In this document: piece by piece, positions 1 through 11,900 of the stretch | Numbering within the stretch: position 1 is the stretch's first letter | Layout of the letters: each line of letters starts with the position of its first letter | Origin: Chondrosia reniformis | Lineage: Eukaryota > Porifera > Demospongiae > Chondrillida > Chondrillidae | Length of the DNA: 64,000 nt | NCBI GenBank assembly: GCA_947172415.1 | Contig: OX359191.1 | Span: 2,418,001-2,482,000 of the forward strand | Direction: 5' to 3' | Translations under genes and position numbers: made by a program | Notes under the pieces: model-generated | The model's input: the letters and a program-made list of their open reading frames with translations, nothing else | What the model was told of the DNA's origin: nothing | The model's database searches: none

Positions 1-141
1 CTTTTCACAGATACCCTGATTTATCCTCATGAGCGGTCTAGTCCAGAAAGACGCGCCTTGAAGTCATGGATGAGGTGTCTTGATGAGTTTCAGTTGACTG
101 AAACTCCTTTCCCTCTCACAAGAAGTGATGGGGAGGGTTAG
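1..141 (+). CDS. Possible last exon of an unrecognised gene (partial)
   Basis: The + strand is open from the first base to a TAG ending at 141. The leading ten bases, CTTTTCACAG, look like a splice acceptor, so the exon may begin at 11. The translated tail is polar and ends in LTRSDGEG before the stop. I recognise no family. It could instead be a chance open frame, since it lies beside hAT debris on the other strand. If real, a + strand gene ends here and the missing MCM9 5' exons must lie between 142 and 2959 or have been lost. Confidence 0.3.
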   Translation, partial: LFTDTLIYPHERSSPERRALKSWMRCLDEFQLTETPFPLTRSDGEG

Positions 142-149
142 AGCTAGTT

Positions 150-1545
150 GGAGGAGAATGTGTACATTAGGAAAGTTTAGTTGATGATTATTGAGCTACA
201 ACAACAGTAATATTCTTTAGAATTGAACATTTCAACCCTAAGGTCTTCATCAGCAATAATAAAAGAGGAACACAAGTGTGTTCAAATAGATTTTTAAATA
301 GTCTTGGCATTACGGCAATCTTGAATCTTGCAAGCAGAGACCACTGCTAGATTAAGCTGGTGTGCAGCACAGTGGGTGTAGATAGCCATTGGAGTCTGCT
401 GCAGCACGATTGCTGCATGAGCATCCTGGCCTAGGTCATGACATGTTGGAGGTGTCATCCTTACACTGACCTTGTAAATTTGACAGTGGTAGACCCCATG
501 CTGTCAGACAGTGAAGAATTGTGCTTGCCAATTCCCTTCCAGTGATCCTCTCTACTTATACGAAATCTATGAACACCTCTTTTACATTGCAGTCTCGACA
601 GCTACTCTTTGTTTGAAATGTCACATACATCATCTGCAATAATGTAGCCTCTTTAACCTCACTTAGTATATCCAACTGGGTACGCTTGCCAATGATTTCA
701 TTTGAATGTTCTTCGATGTATATCTGGCATTTATGAGGGCATTCTGAAGATATCTTTTCGGGGTATCATTAGTCTTTGCTCTGAAATGGACAAGTTGTCT
801 TCATTTGCTGATTTGTAGTCTTCGTCCTCCCAGTCAATGTGATCATCCCAATGTCCATGCAGAGCAAGGTCTTGCTTCCCACATAGTAGAATCACCTTCA
901 AAAGTGACTGTGTCACTCGTCTCCCATCCTCTTCTAGCCCGCCACTTGCTTTTGCATGTTGAGGGCAGCAGAGGGCTCGTGGTAGTGAACTCAGTCATTT
1001 TGTATGTGTATGAAAGATATTGTATGTGTATGTTTAATTGGTTAATGTGTACTTCAGGTGGATGTGTCTTCTACTTCTGAATAAGTATAAATAAATAAAT
1101 AAATAAATACAAAAATTTTGAAGGAATCACATAGGGGGACAATTGCAGCCAGTGCCCCCCCCCCCCAGATATGCATTGCATTTATGCCTTTTTTGCTTCC
1201 TCAATTGCACAGGGTCTTAGCCTAGGCCCAATGTACACTAATAAAAATAAGTTCCAGTCTTCCGATGATGCCTATTCTTTTTTGCCGCTTCTGTTCTGAC
1301 TCTTTATCAGATTCCTCTATTGACATTCTACCTTCGTCTTCAGTACATTCATCGTCGCTTGCACCTTGGCTTTGTTCGTCGTCTCTAATCTCCAGATCCT
1401 CGTTGCTAGTCGCGTTATTCATCTCATCATCCTGTTGCTTTCCATTGCTATCACTGTTAGAATGAGTGCTTGTATTTGGAGCTGAAGTAGAAGGCCCTTC
1501 ACTTGAAGTCAAGAAACAATCGAGCATTCGAATTCTCTGCATTCC
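150..1545 (-). pseudogene. hAT-family (DUF4371-type) transposase remnant
   Basis: Three minus-strand pieces line up with the cut-and-paste transposase family that carries a TTF-type finger and DUF4371. 1222-1542 is a start-methionine open frame whose acidic, Ser-rich N-terminus begins MQRIRMLDCFLTSS. 731-916 contains the CGKQDLALHGHWDD segment typical of the DUF4371 region. About 300-430 encodes AIYTHCAAHQLNLAVVSA, a hallmark of these transposases. The pieces are in different frames with stops between them, so the gene is dead. An A/T-rich simple stretch (about 1086-1110) and a poly-C run (about 1157-1166) sit inside. Family assignment comes from motif recall. Confidence 0.6.
222..260 (-). 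ncRNA. Hammerhead-ribozyme-like motif 1
   Basis: Read on the minus strand: CUGAUGA, one extra A, a GACC/GGUU stem, then GAAA and AUGUU. Four flanking base pairs (AUUG with CAAU) can form stem I. All conserved core bases are present. It is followed by the same downstream tail (UGUUG...GCUCAAUAA) as the copy at 3.58 kb, so both may belong to one SINE-like family. The extra base between core and stem II leaves activity uncertain. Confidence 0.4.
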
Positions 1546-1794
1546 CCATAGATCTATAGTTCACTATACGTAACGGTACGCGTACGGATACATAGTATCA
1601 CAAGGCCAGACCCTACACGTGTCATGCACTCTATACTACGCATGCGTGGCAACGCGCGCAGAATCACACGTCGTATCATAGCCGTATAAATGTATAAAAC
1701 AAAAGGGGGTGGAATAATAGGAAAGGAAGATGAAGGGGGCGGCCCCGCCCTCTTTTATGTCTTTAGCTAAAACCCTGACAACGTAATATGGACT

Positions 1795-2640
1795 TTAAAA
1801 TATTTCAAAATAACAATAAATCAAAGTCAAGTTAACTGATGATTTAAAGAAGTACTTCCTCAGTTTCTTCTTATATGTGTCAAGGGATGTTATTCTCTTC
1901 ACGGAAGTAGGCAGACTATTCCAATCCCAGGCCCCTCGAACTGAAAAAAATTTGGAAACATCAAATGAATATTTTCTGGTCCTCTAGTTTTTATATGTCC
2001 AAATTCAGTGTTCCTCTTAAAGACAGAAGATAGAGAGTGTGGTGAATTAATTTCAAACATCTAGATACTAAAGCCAATCTAAACATATACTGACACATCT
2101 CTAAGGAAAACCGACGCATCTCTAAGGAAAACCGACGCATCTCTTAGGAAAACCGACCAATCTTCTTTCTTAGAGAATGGGCAGGGGTACCAAAAGGTTT
2201 ATCAAGAATCAATCTCATGCCAAATTTCTGAATTCTCTCAATGTCCATTTTCAAATTCTGAGATCATTCCTGCTTAGCCACTGAATAGTCGACATGATGT
2301 AATATGAAGGCATTAAAATGTCTTTTTCATTTTCATACAAACATGCCTAAGTCTCCTCATATGTGGCAAGGTACTATAACATTTCTTCTTTATATGAGCA
2401 ATATGATCACTCCATGATAGTTTATCATCTAACCAGACACCTAAACACTTCATTTTCCTACTCCTGCTCAGTGCTGTACCATCTAATATCACTTCCACCC
2501 ATGCCATGATGCATGTATTTTCTATGGATAGGCTAGGTGATGCCTATTCCTATTTTCTATTTTAATAAAAGGTTTTCATTTTGAAGAAGTTATTTACTTC
2601 TCGCACCAAATCATAATCTCTTTCAAAGTCCAGTTGGGGA
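1795..2640 (-). mobile_element. LINE reverse-transcriptase C-terminal remnant
   Basis: The minus strand encodes the end of a non-LTR retrotransposon reverse transcriptase. 2313-2507 reads KCLGVWLDDKLSWSDHI, the typical 'yLGv.lD..LsW..Hi' block after the catalytic domain. 1795-1953 keeps an open C-terminal tail with GAWDWNSLPTSVKRI followed by a basic stretch and a TAA stop. Frameshifts and stops separate the parts, and a 21-bp tandem repeat at 2096-2156 interrupts the frame. The copy is 5'-truncated and inactive. The open frame at 2623-2823 may be a further upstream piece, but I do not recognise it. Confidence 0.65.
2096..2156. repeat. 21-bp tandem repeat, three units
   Basis: Three near-identical units of the form TCTCTAAGGAAAACCGACGC lie inside the LINE remnant. 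The third unit has a one-base change. Confidence 0.85.
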
Positions 2641-2959
2641 CTGAAAACAAATTTCAGTAGGCTGAGCAAAGTGGTTTATATACCGAGGGTCGGAAGGAAT
2701 TCTTTTGGCAATGTAATTTTCAGTTAGAGGGCTAAAGTTTCCTACGTTGTCATTGATTGTAGCAATTGTAACAATGATTCTTTCAATTCTTTCAAATCCC
2801 TTCTGAGATCCTCGCCAAGTCATGATACATAGGCAATAACTTCCCAGTCATCAACCCCGATGCAAGAAAGCAATTTAGCAATGTTTTACTAGAAATACAA
2901 TTCTCACTTATTTTTACCAATTAATAATCTAAAAAGTACATATTTTATTGATTTTGTAG

Positions 2960-5900
2960 TTTTATGGAGCTCTGTGACCACAGCCCAATGACCTGCCAAC
3001 TTATTCTAACACATGCCCAGCAAATGTTACAGACACTGAACGATGCCTTTGTAAAAGCCGAAGAACAAGTGATACAGGCACTAGTGCAGGATGAAGAAGA
3101 CCATTATTATGTAATACATAGCACATGGCTGAGGGTTCTGTTTTGAGCATACTGTAATTTGGGAAGTTTTCGTGGGAAACATTTTCGTGTTAAAATATTT
3201 TCATGGTTTCAGGGCTACCACGAAAATATATTACCACGAAAATACGTTGAAGGATTACAAAAGGGATCATCCTTGCACTGCAGGTATCGTGGTATAGCCA
3301 TTTTCAGCGTTTTGCGTGACTGTATGTCATACGTATATCGTATAACACATTATTATTTCGAGGTTTTTTTGGCTTGGGCCAACCACGAAATTAACACCAA
3401 AAAATTATTTCATGTTCTCTAATATACCTAGTATATTCAACCAAGTAGCCTGTTTGCAAAAGCAATTTATGTTGTGATGATGTTATCTTGATTTGTACAA
3501 TAGTTAACCAATGAAGGAATAAGGAGTGCTTGTTGTGATCATTATGAGAATAAAGTCTTATTGAGCATCAGCAACATGAATCTGAACCTTTCGACCCGGA
3601 GGTCTTCATCAACAATATAGTATATGTCCAGAATTTGTAAATTTATATTGCTGACACTTAATAAAGCTTTATTCTCAATAGTTAACCAATATACGTACAT
3701 ATTATAAGATAAACTGTATATATATGTATATGCATTGAATATTTTGCAGACTGTGAAAAAGCAAGTCCATGTGAGGTTGTGTGACTTTTGCAGTAACACA
3801 TGTGGGCCAGATGTTAGTAGATTCATAGTGCCAAAATCAGAGGACATTGGAAAGTTTATCTCATTTAGTGGTTAGAGTTTTCATATACGTGCATCATGGC
3901 CTATTTGTGACTAATGTTTTAGAATATGATGAGCTAATATCAATGAGTTGGCCAATTGTGTTTTTTACAAGTTTCCTAGGTACATATGTACATATCCATC
4001 ATACATACGTACGTATGTGTATATGTGTTTTTTAATGGGGAATTATACTTACATACATATGCAAGACATACATACATTCATATACAGTAGTTTCTTTTAG
4101 TCTTTCACGTACATTCACATTACAATTTATTTGTCCATAGATATGCTTTATAACTACCAGGGTGTTGTAAGAGTAACTCACTCTTGGGGATACGTTTATG
4201 GGATACAGTTATGTCGATTAATTGATTGAATGACAAGATATTCTATTAACTTAGGTACTGTGATAAGAACAAGCCTGCCTAAAATGCTCGAAAGTTGCAG
4301 AGAATTTAAATGCAATAAGTGCAATCACACCTTTAAAGTTGAAGCTGATGTAGAACAGCACTATATGATATCAAAGCCTCCTAAGTATGTCAGACAAATA
4401 TCCTATGTAGTTCCTCATGAATTATCTAATTGTCTACTGTATGTCCCTAATTTATACCACGGTGTGTACCTGCTTTGTGTTTTTTTAATGATCAACTATG
4501 ATTTTAGATGTCCAGCACCTGAATTTTGCCCCTCGACTAAGTTCACCAAAATGGAATCTCAACCTACAAAAGGTCACTACTATCGAGATTATCAAGAGAT
4601 AAAGGTTCAAGAACAAATTCAAAAATTGGAAATTGGTACCATTCCTCGGTCAATTTGTGTAATTTTAGAGGATGACCTAGTTGACCTTTGTAAAGCAGGA
4701 GATGATGTTACTGTGGTGTAAGTGGGAGAATACATGCAACTCTTTTTAAGGTCACATAATTCATGTTATGGAGAGTCTTCAAATTGATTTAGTTGGCATT
4801 TACAGTATTTATCAAGATAGCTTTTGTGAAAGGCCAAAAATTGGGTTAATTTGGTGTACGTTCACACGTATTTCATTTTTCATGTTTACCTTTAAATTCT
4901 TTGAAGTTATAGGCAGTGATCCAAACTTACCACCAGACGTACGTATGTCACACTGATGAGCCCTAAAGAGGGTAAAATAGCTTTTTGTGGTTCTTTTGGT
5001 GTTCTTTGCCATCTTGGATGGCTGGTTGACATTTAAAACGACTTTGGTCTCCCAACCAATACTTCAGTCACTTGGCTAGCCAGACATAATATCTCCCAGT
5101 GATTATTCTATCAGTACATGTGTACATACGTATGTAGATTCTCCAGCTTCATATAACTGAATATTCATTAGAAAGTTTTACATGTAGAGGTACAGTAATG
5201 AGGTGCTGGCAACCTGTTGCTATAGAAACCAAGTGTCAAATGGATATTGTTATATTATGCAACTGTATTCAAGTCAATAATGAAGAAAAATCAGTTTTAC
5301 TGGTGACAGAAGAGATGGTACGTACGTATGTCATGATGTTGCTATTATTTGTAGTGATTTTATTGTGTACATATGTAATTATGTTACATCCTATATGTCT
5401 TTTTACTTTATTTTCTAGAAAAAAGAATATAACGAATTTTGGGAAAGCCATAAGGTATTAATGCTTTTTAATGTAAAATGCATGCATGTACGTACTGTAC
5501 ATACCGGTATGTCTAGTATTGGAGTGATTCACAGCATTATGGGTATAATTTATGTCGCTTTTATTGCCATATTCATTTTACGTCATATTTCATCATTGTG
5601 TAATTAAACAGCCAATCTCTCATTTCTCAACTCATTCTGTAACAGAAGATGACAAATATACTTGGTTGCAAATATTTCACCATTAAGTTTCATTGTTATT
5701 ATTATTTGTGTTCAAGTATGTTCAATAAGTGTATATAGGAAATAATTTGTTATCAGCATAAGCATTACATTGTTTTGTTCGAACTTCAGCAGTAATGACC
5801 TTTGTACAGCAGATTAAATTTTATACAATCTTGCATATAACACAAACTGTACAGGTAATGTTACATGTGAAATATTTTAGCTGTAACCAGGTAACACCAT

Positions 5901-8900
5901 ACCGTTTAGGTTTAATATTTTATCCGTAAATAAAACCATACTGTTTAGGTTGGTTACAAGATTTGCACGAAATCGCTGCAACCATGTACCAACATAGGTT
6001 TCAGCCAAAATTAAACCCCTTGCTTGCATCTTCATACAAATGGCTGCCTGAGACTGGTCTATAATTATACCACATGTTTCATGTTTCTAAATCATGCAAG
6101 TGGGATCTGGTGGCCCAAATATGACCGTTGTTGAAGATAAGAATAAATCGCTTAATTATTTACCTCTTACCATCTCTTCATCCTTTGACAAGATATAAGG
6201 TACCATGTTCCTTAACAGAGTGGTGCAGATATTTAAGTTTGAATTGCTGCACTTACACTAGTCTTTGTTCAAGGTCAGTACAGTGCTCCCAAATTTTGTA
6301 GGGCTATGTGTGTAAGGTATGATTTGACATCCCAGTGACCCCGATTGCAAGCTGTCCTTGTCACTCCTTGTGTTCAAAGGACATTGCATGGTATAAGGTG
6401 GATATGCAAAGTACAAAACTTAATATTGTATCTTTTGCCATATCTTAAAGGGATTAAATAGTATAGATATTAAAACCGTTGACAATGCTAAATGATACTT
6501 TATTTGACCTATGACTACAAGCCTGAATGGGTAGTAAAGTTAATAGGTTGTATTGTACTGTTGAGTGCAACAGCTATCTCTGTAAGACTCTGTGCTTAGT
6601 ATCTATTTCCATATCTCTAAGAACAGTAAAGTGACAGTCAAACCATTTTATTAGTCAAACTTGAAGGCACTTCATAACCATCATGAAATTTTGTAAATTA
6701 AAACTTAAGTGATCTCTTGATATACAAGTTTAATAAAAAAATCAAAATGAAGTTAAAAGTAGGGATGGCACTATAACAGTGATTGGTACATCTAGTAAAA
6801 GTAACGAAACAAGAAAGTGATCATATGGTAAGGCTAACATTGCAGAAGTGGTATACTGAAACTTAACTATACACATCACTTCTATGTTTGGGTGCATCAT
6901 GGATATCCATTTATTTAAACAAAGAGCACTCTTTAATTGTTATCATTAGTTACATAAGCGTAGTAAGGTACACTTCTTAACCAAACGTGTGTATAATACA
7001 TCACATTAATATGATGGGAATTAGCTGGCCAAGGATTCTGCTGGTAGAAATGAAATTGATAGATAGTAAACACATGATCCAAAATGGATGATTGGAGGCA
7101 TGAAGCTTTGAAGAGAAGAGAGATGTTTGGGTGAGATGTCTGCCGTTTGATGATATAATCTTAGTTATGGTTCGAGCAGGGACACACAATAGGAAGAAGT
7201 AGACAGTAATGCTACTCTGAAACAATCCATCTAACTTTTATTCGTTGCCAGTTCTCCCCAAGTAAATAAGAAATTCAATTCAACTCAATAGATGTTATTT
7301 TGTATAAGGAATTATATATGTCTTCTAATTGATTGCCTCTCTGTATGTAAGAAAGAAAACTCATTATAAGTAGTTGTTCAGTAGAGGAAGAGGTTCAGAC
7401 CAAAATCAAGCATTTCTCTGCATGCTAGTAACTACATATCTCTCAGTTGTAGATGCCCCCCCCCCCCTTGAAAAATTCGTGCCCTCTTAAAAATGACAAA
7501 CATAATGGAGTATATATGTACAGTATAATGTACATTCCATTTAAACAGCAAATACTTAAAATATATATAATAGCAGACTCAGGGTTGCAAAATTTAAGAT
7601 ACAGACTTGTATTAATTTATATAAGAAATGTTAATACCTTATTATCTCTAATATAAGCCCGGGGCGTGTATTTTTCAAACCCTTTTGAACCTGGGCTTTT
7701 ATTGGAGACTGGGCTTTTATTTTTTCAACCCTTCCATTCATATTGGTAAATTAACTTTGTTGGGACAATTTCCACGTGAACTATGTTTAGAGAGCAGCTT
7801 GTTTGATAAGTATGAATACCATAAGTACTTTAGTAGTGTGTCAGTGGGCTTACGTATATTGGGGGCTGGGCTTCTATTTTTCGATAACTCATAAAGGTGG
7901 GCTTCTATTGGAGATGAGCCTGTATGGGAGACCTGAGCTTATATTAGAGATAATACGGTAACTACAACTTATTTCTGTTCCATAAAAGCTACTCATAAAC
8001 CTATAAACCTTGCAGAATGCAGGAAAATCAATCTTTTTTTTCTCTAGAACATGCACCCAAAGCCCGTATTATATAGATGATTCCACACTACCATAGACTG
8101 CCTTTTAATTGTGACTGCCAATCAGTCAGCTTGTAATGCAACAAGACGCAATAAGTTAACACAGCAATTCAAAGGCAGTCTATGGTATATATGTACCAGA
8201 ATGAACATTGGTGCACAAAATATGTTCACCCCTCCCCACCCCTTCATTACTTTTATCATCATTTTGCCCTTTCTTGCTCAATACGTACATGTACTCTGAA
8301 AGAAATACTGCAGATGACTTAGCTTTAATGGCCCTTTGTGATTCCTATAGGACAACTGCTTCCTTTACTTATGTACGTATGTGTATGTACTCCTGTATAT
8401 GAAATTGATTGCTTATAGTGTAATGAGTGCATTAAGACTTAAATTTCTTTGTTCTTCTTCCGTTTATCAAAGGATTCACCATTAACGGGACGTAATATTA
8501 TTCTAGCAAGTTTGTGTCCTCAGGTCTTTGGACTCTATGTAGTAAAACTTTGTGTCTCTTTGGTTCTCATTGGAGGTGTGTCGGTAAGAACTTACACTGT
8601 AATGTTGTGGTTATTATTATATACATATAAATAATGGAAGTTAATTGCACTTGGCCTGTGCAAAGGCCATGATGATAAGTTATTATTTTTTTGCTTATGT
8701 ACGGGGTGCATATGTAGGTAACTCTTTATTGATGAGTTTGTTGTGATGTTGTAGCTGTTTGTTGTGATATTGTAGCTGTTTGTTGTGGTGTTGTAGCTGT
8801 TTGTTGTGGTGTATTATCTCCAGAGGATGGATGAGTCTGGTACAAAAACAAGAGGAGAGTCGCACTTGTTACTGGTTGGGGATCCTGGCACTGGAAAGAG

Positions 8901-11900
8901 TCAATTTTTAAAATATTCTGCATGCTTAATGCCGAGAAGTGTAATTACTACTGGTATAGGATCCACTCAAGCTGGACTGACTGTCACTGCTGTAAAGGTT
9001 TGATAACTTCATAGTCTCTATAAGACATTATATCTACCTCTGTACTTATAATCCATTAAAACATGTATCAGTATATACCGTATAGCCGGAAATTTGTAGA
9101 GATTTTAATTTCACAGTTTGGTGATCTTGCGAATAGCTGCCAAATTTATATCCATCAATATTTATATGTATATTTTATAACTGTACTATACTTTTTATAC
9201 TGCATATACGTACATACACACACATATAGTCAGCTCAGGCCATAGGTAGTCTGTGTGCAGCTGCTATGTGTGGTGTAAGATGGCTACACCTATGGCCTGA
9301 CTAACGCAGCAACACTCTTGCTTAAGTTGCGGATGGCTACACTTATGGCCTGACTAACGCAGCAACACTCTTGCTTAAGTTGCGGATGGCTACTGTGATA
9401 ACCGATTTGAGTGGCAGCATACACAGCCATTGTTGACTGGATGAAGTCACAACCTTGAGTTGCAACACTCTCAAATTTAAAATCTGCCAATAAGCCAAAC
9501 TGTCAAACTTAAATGCCATCAAATCTTCTGGCTATACAGTTATATATACGTATGTATCTATCAGAAATGTTTTTACTATTGCTCTAGCTACCATGTAATA
9601 ACTTATAGTGCTTCTTTACTAGATGTAGCTTACAGTATGTAATGTATAATCCAAGTCCTATGAGGCCCCTATATACGTACGTATGTACATGTACACATAT
9701 AATCTGCTCAAGTTAATTATAAAGATAATAATATACGGAAGTGTTTGTAAGTATAATCATATAAGGAAGCAACATTTTGCATTAGCCACATAAATGTAAT
9801 GTAGTGTATACAGTGTGGATTGAAAGTGGTTAGCCATGTAACACGTATGAATAATATAATGTACCAGTGCATGTACATGTGAGTACTCGAAATATCCAAC
9901 TATTACTCACACTATGAAGATACTAATTTCAGCAAAATTCACTTTTATATATGTGCCTCGAAATTTATTATATACAGTAACTACATATTGATAAATTTCA
10001 TTAAAGGATTTAATAAACTGTTTAGTGCTAAATGCTATATGATCTTTAGTACTATGTGTTAATCTGAGATTCATATCATCTTAATAATGTAGGATAGTGG
10101 AGAATGGCAACTGGAAGCTGGTGCACTAGTACTGGCTGATGGTGGTGTCTGCTGCATAGGTATGTATGTATAATACATCTGCAAATACTTTAAATACCCT
10201 TTTCATTAATAAAAGAATTTTACTGACGTACATACGTACGTCAGTATGTATGTAGTTTCTTTATATAAAATTGAGGAAGTTTTCTAACTACTTAAAACTT
10301 ATCATTTTGATAGGTCATCTTCCAACTTTTTGTGTGTCTAAAGACATAGTTTAGTAAATCTTTCTTTTACTGTTTTGACCACCGGGTCTTCTTCAGTAGC
10401 AAAAGATTTACTAAACTGTGTAGACACACAAATAGTCGAAAGATGGCCTATCCAAAGGGTTCTGTTATTGTTTGGATCTAGATGAATTTAACAGCATCAA
10501 AGAGCATGACAGAGGAAGCATACATGAGGCCATGGAACAGCAAACCATTAGCGTTGCAAAGGTATTGTTGTAGATTGTTTTGATACAGCTGATATATACA
10601 CCAACATACAAATGTATGTACCTGTTTGTGTATAGTTGATTAACCGATTGATTTCCACAAGCATCTGAGGAGGAAATTGGTACAACAGACTAATGACCTT
10701 TTCATTCATTTCTTGCTAATTGACTTAATATAGTATATATGGCCAGCCATCAATTGATTAGGGTGGCTCCTTCCACTTCAAATGGACATCATCCTGGATT
10801 GTCAGCTTGCTCTAATATTAAATCACCAGTATTCCCACCATTCCGTAGGCGATATAAGCGGGGATTCATGAATTGTAGTCGTTAATTGCTTTGGATCAGT
10901 GGTGTCTCTACAATTTACTATTGTAGAAAACATGAAACTGGTCAGCCTTCCATTTCTTAAGTCATGTCATAGCTTACTATTATGTTGGTTTGTGGTGGTG
11001 TCAGGAATGAAAGAAGCAAGTTCTAAGGACACTGTTTACTCAGCTGTATATGTCCTGCATAGGTCCATGAAATATGCAGTATGAATATCTACTTCTGACA
11101 ATTCCTTTGCTAAAGATGGCAGTACAGCTGGTTTGATATGAGAGTATACTATCAATTTCATAGCCTCAGCCTCTAACAGTAACTTATCATCTGCAGGTAA
11201 ATTAATCAAAAGGATCTGATTGATTCCAAAAATGTTGCACTCCTGAGTTTGGTATAGCTTTGACAGTCTCTTGAAACAAATGATCAATGCCTTCAGCTTC
11301 ATCCTGTTGAATGCTGTCTTTTGCAGCTTCAGCCTGCTTTCCATAGTCTGCTTTCTTGAAATTGATATCAGACAGAGGTGAAACCTGAATAATTCTCTTA
11401 AGGGGAACATGCCACTGCTGAAGCCTATCAGTACAAGTGGTGTCTATTGGTAACTCATCACTCTCTTTTCTTTAGGCATCTTCTATATAAAACATTAAAG
11501 ACCTCAGTGCTAGTTGGGTTCATAGGTCTGCTTGGCTTTCAGTGAAGAAAAGCAATGACATTTAATTAGAATTGTAATCTCCTCTTCTGCACTATATACC
11601 TATACATTCCTTATTAATTGATCATCAAAATACTTGTAAACCTTCAGAGATTCATGGTTGAATGTTTTATCCCTCGAGTTGACTAAGTAGTGATAGAGTT
11701 GCATGAAAGTGAAATCCTTTAGACACAGTAGATTCTTGTTCCAGTTGTCAGATCTACCTGAACTTAGAAGCAACATATCGTCCTTTTCTATGTCACTCAC
11801 TCTGTCCGAAGACTGATAAATCAACAGCTCACCAGCGCTGCTTAGCTCCCAATTTGATAGTAGTCAGCCGATAAGTTCCGCCTTGTTACCCAACTTCTTA

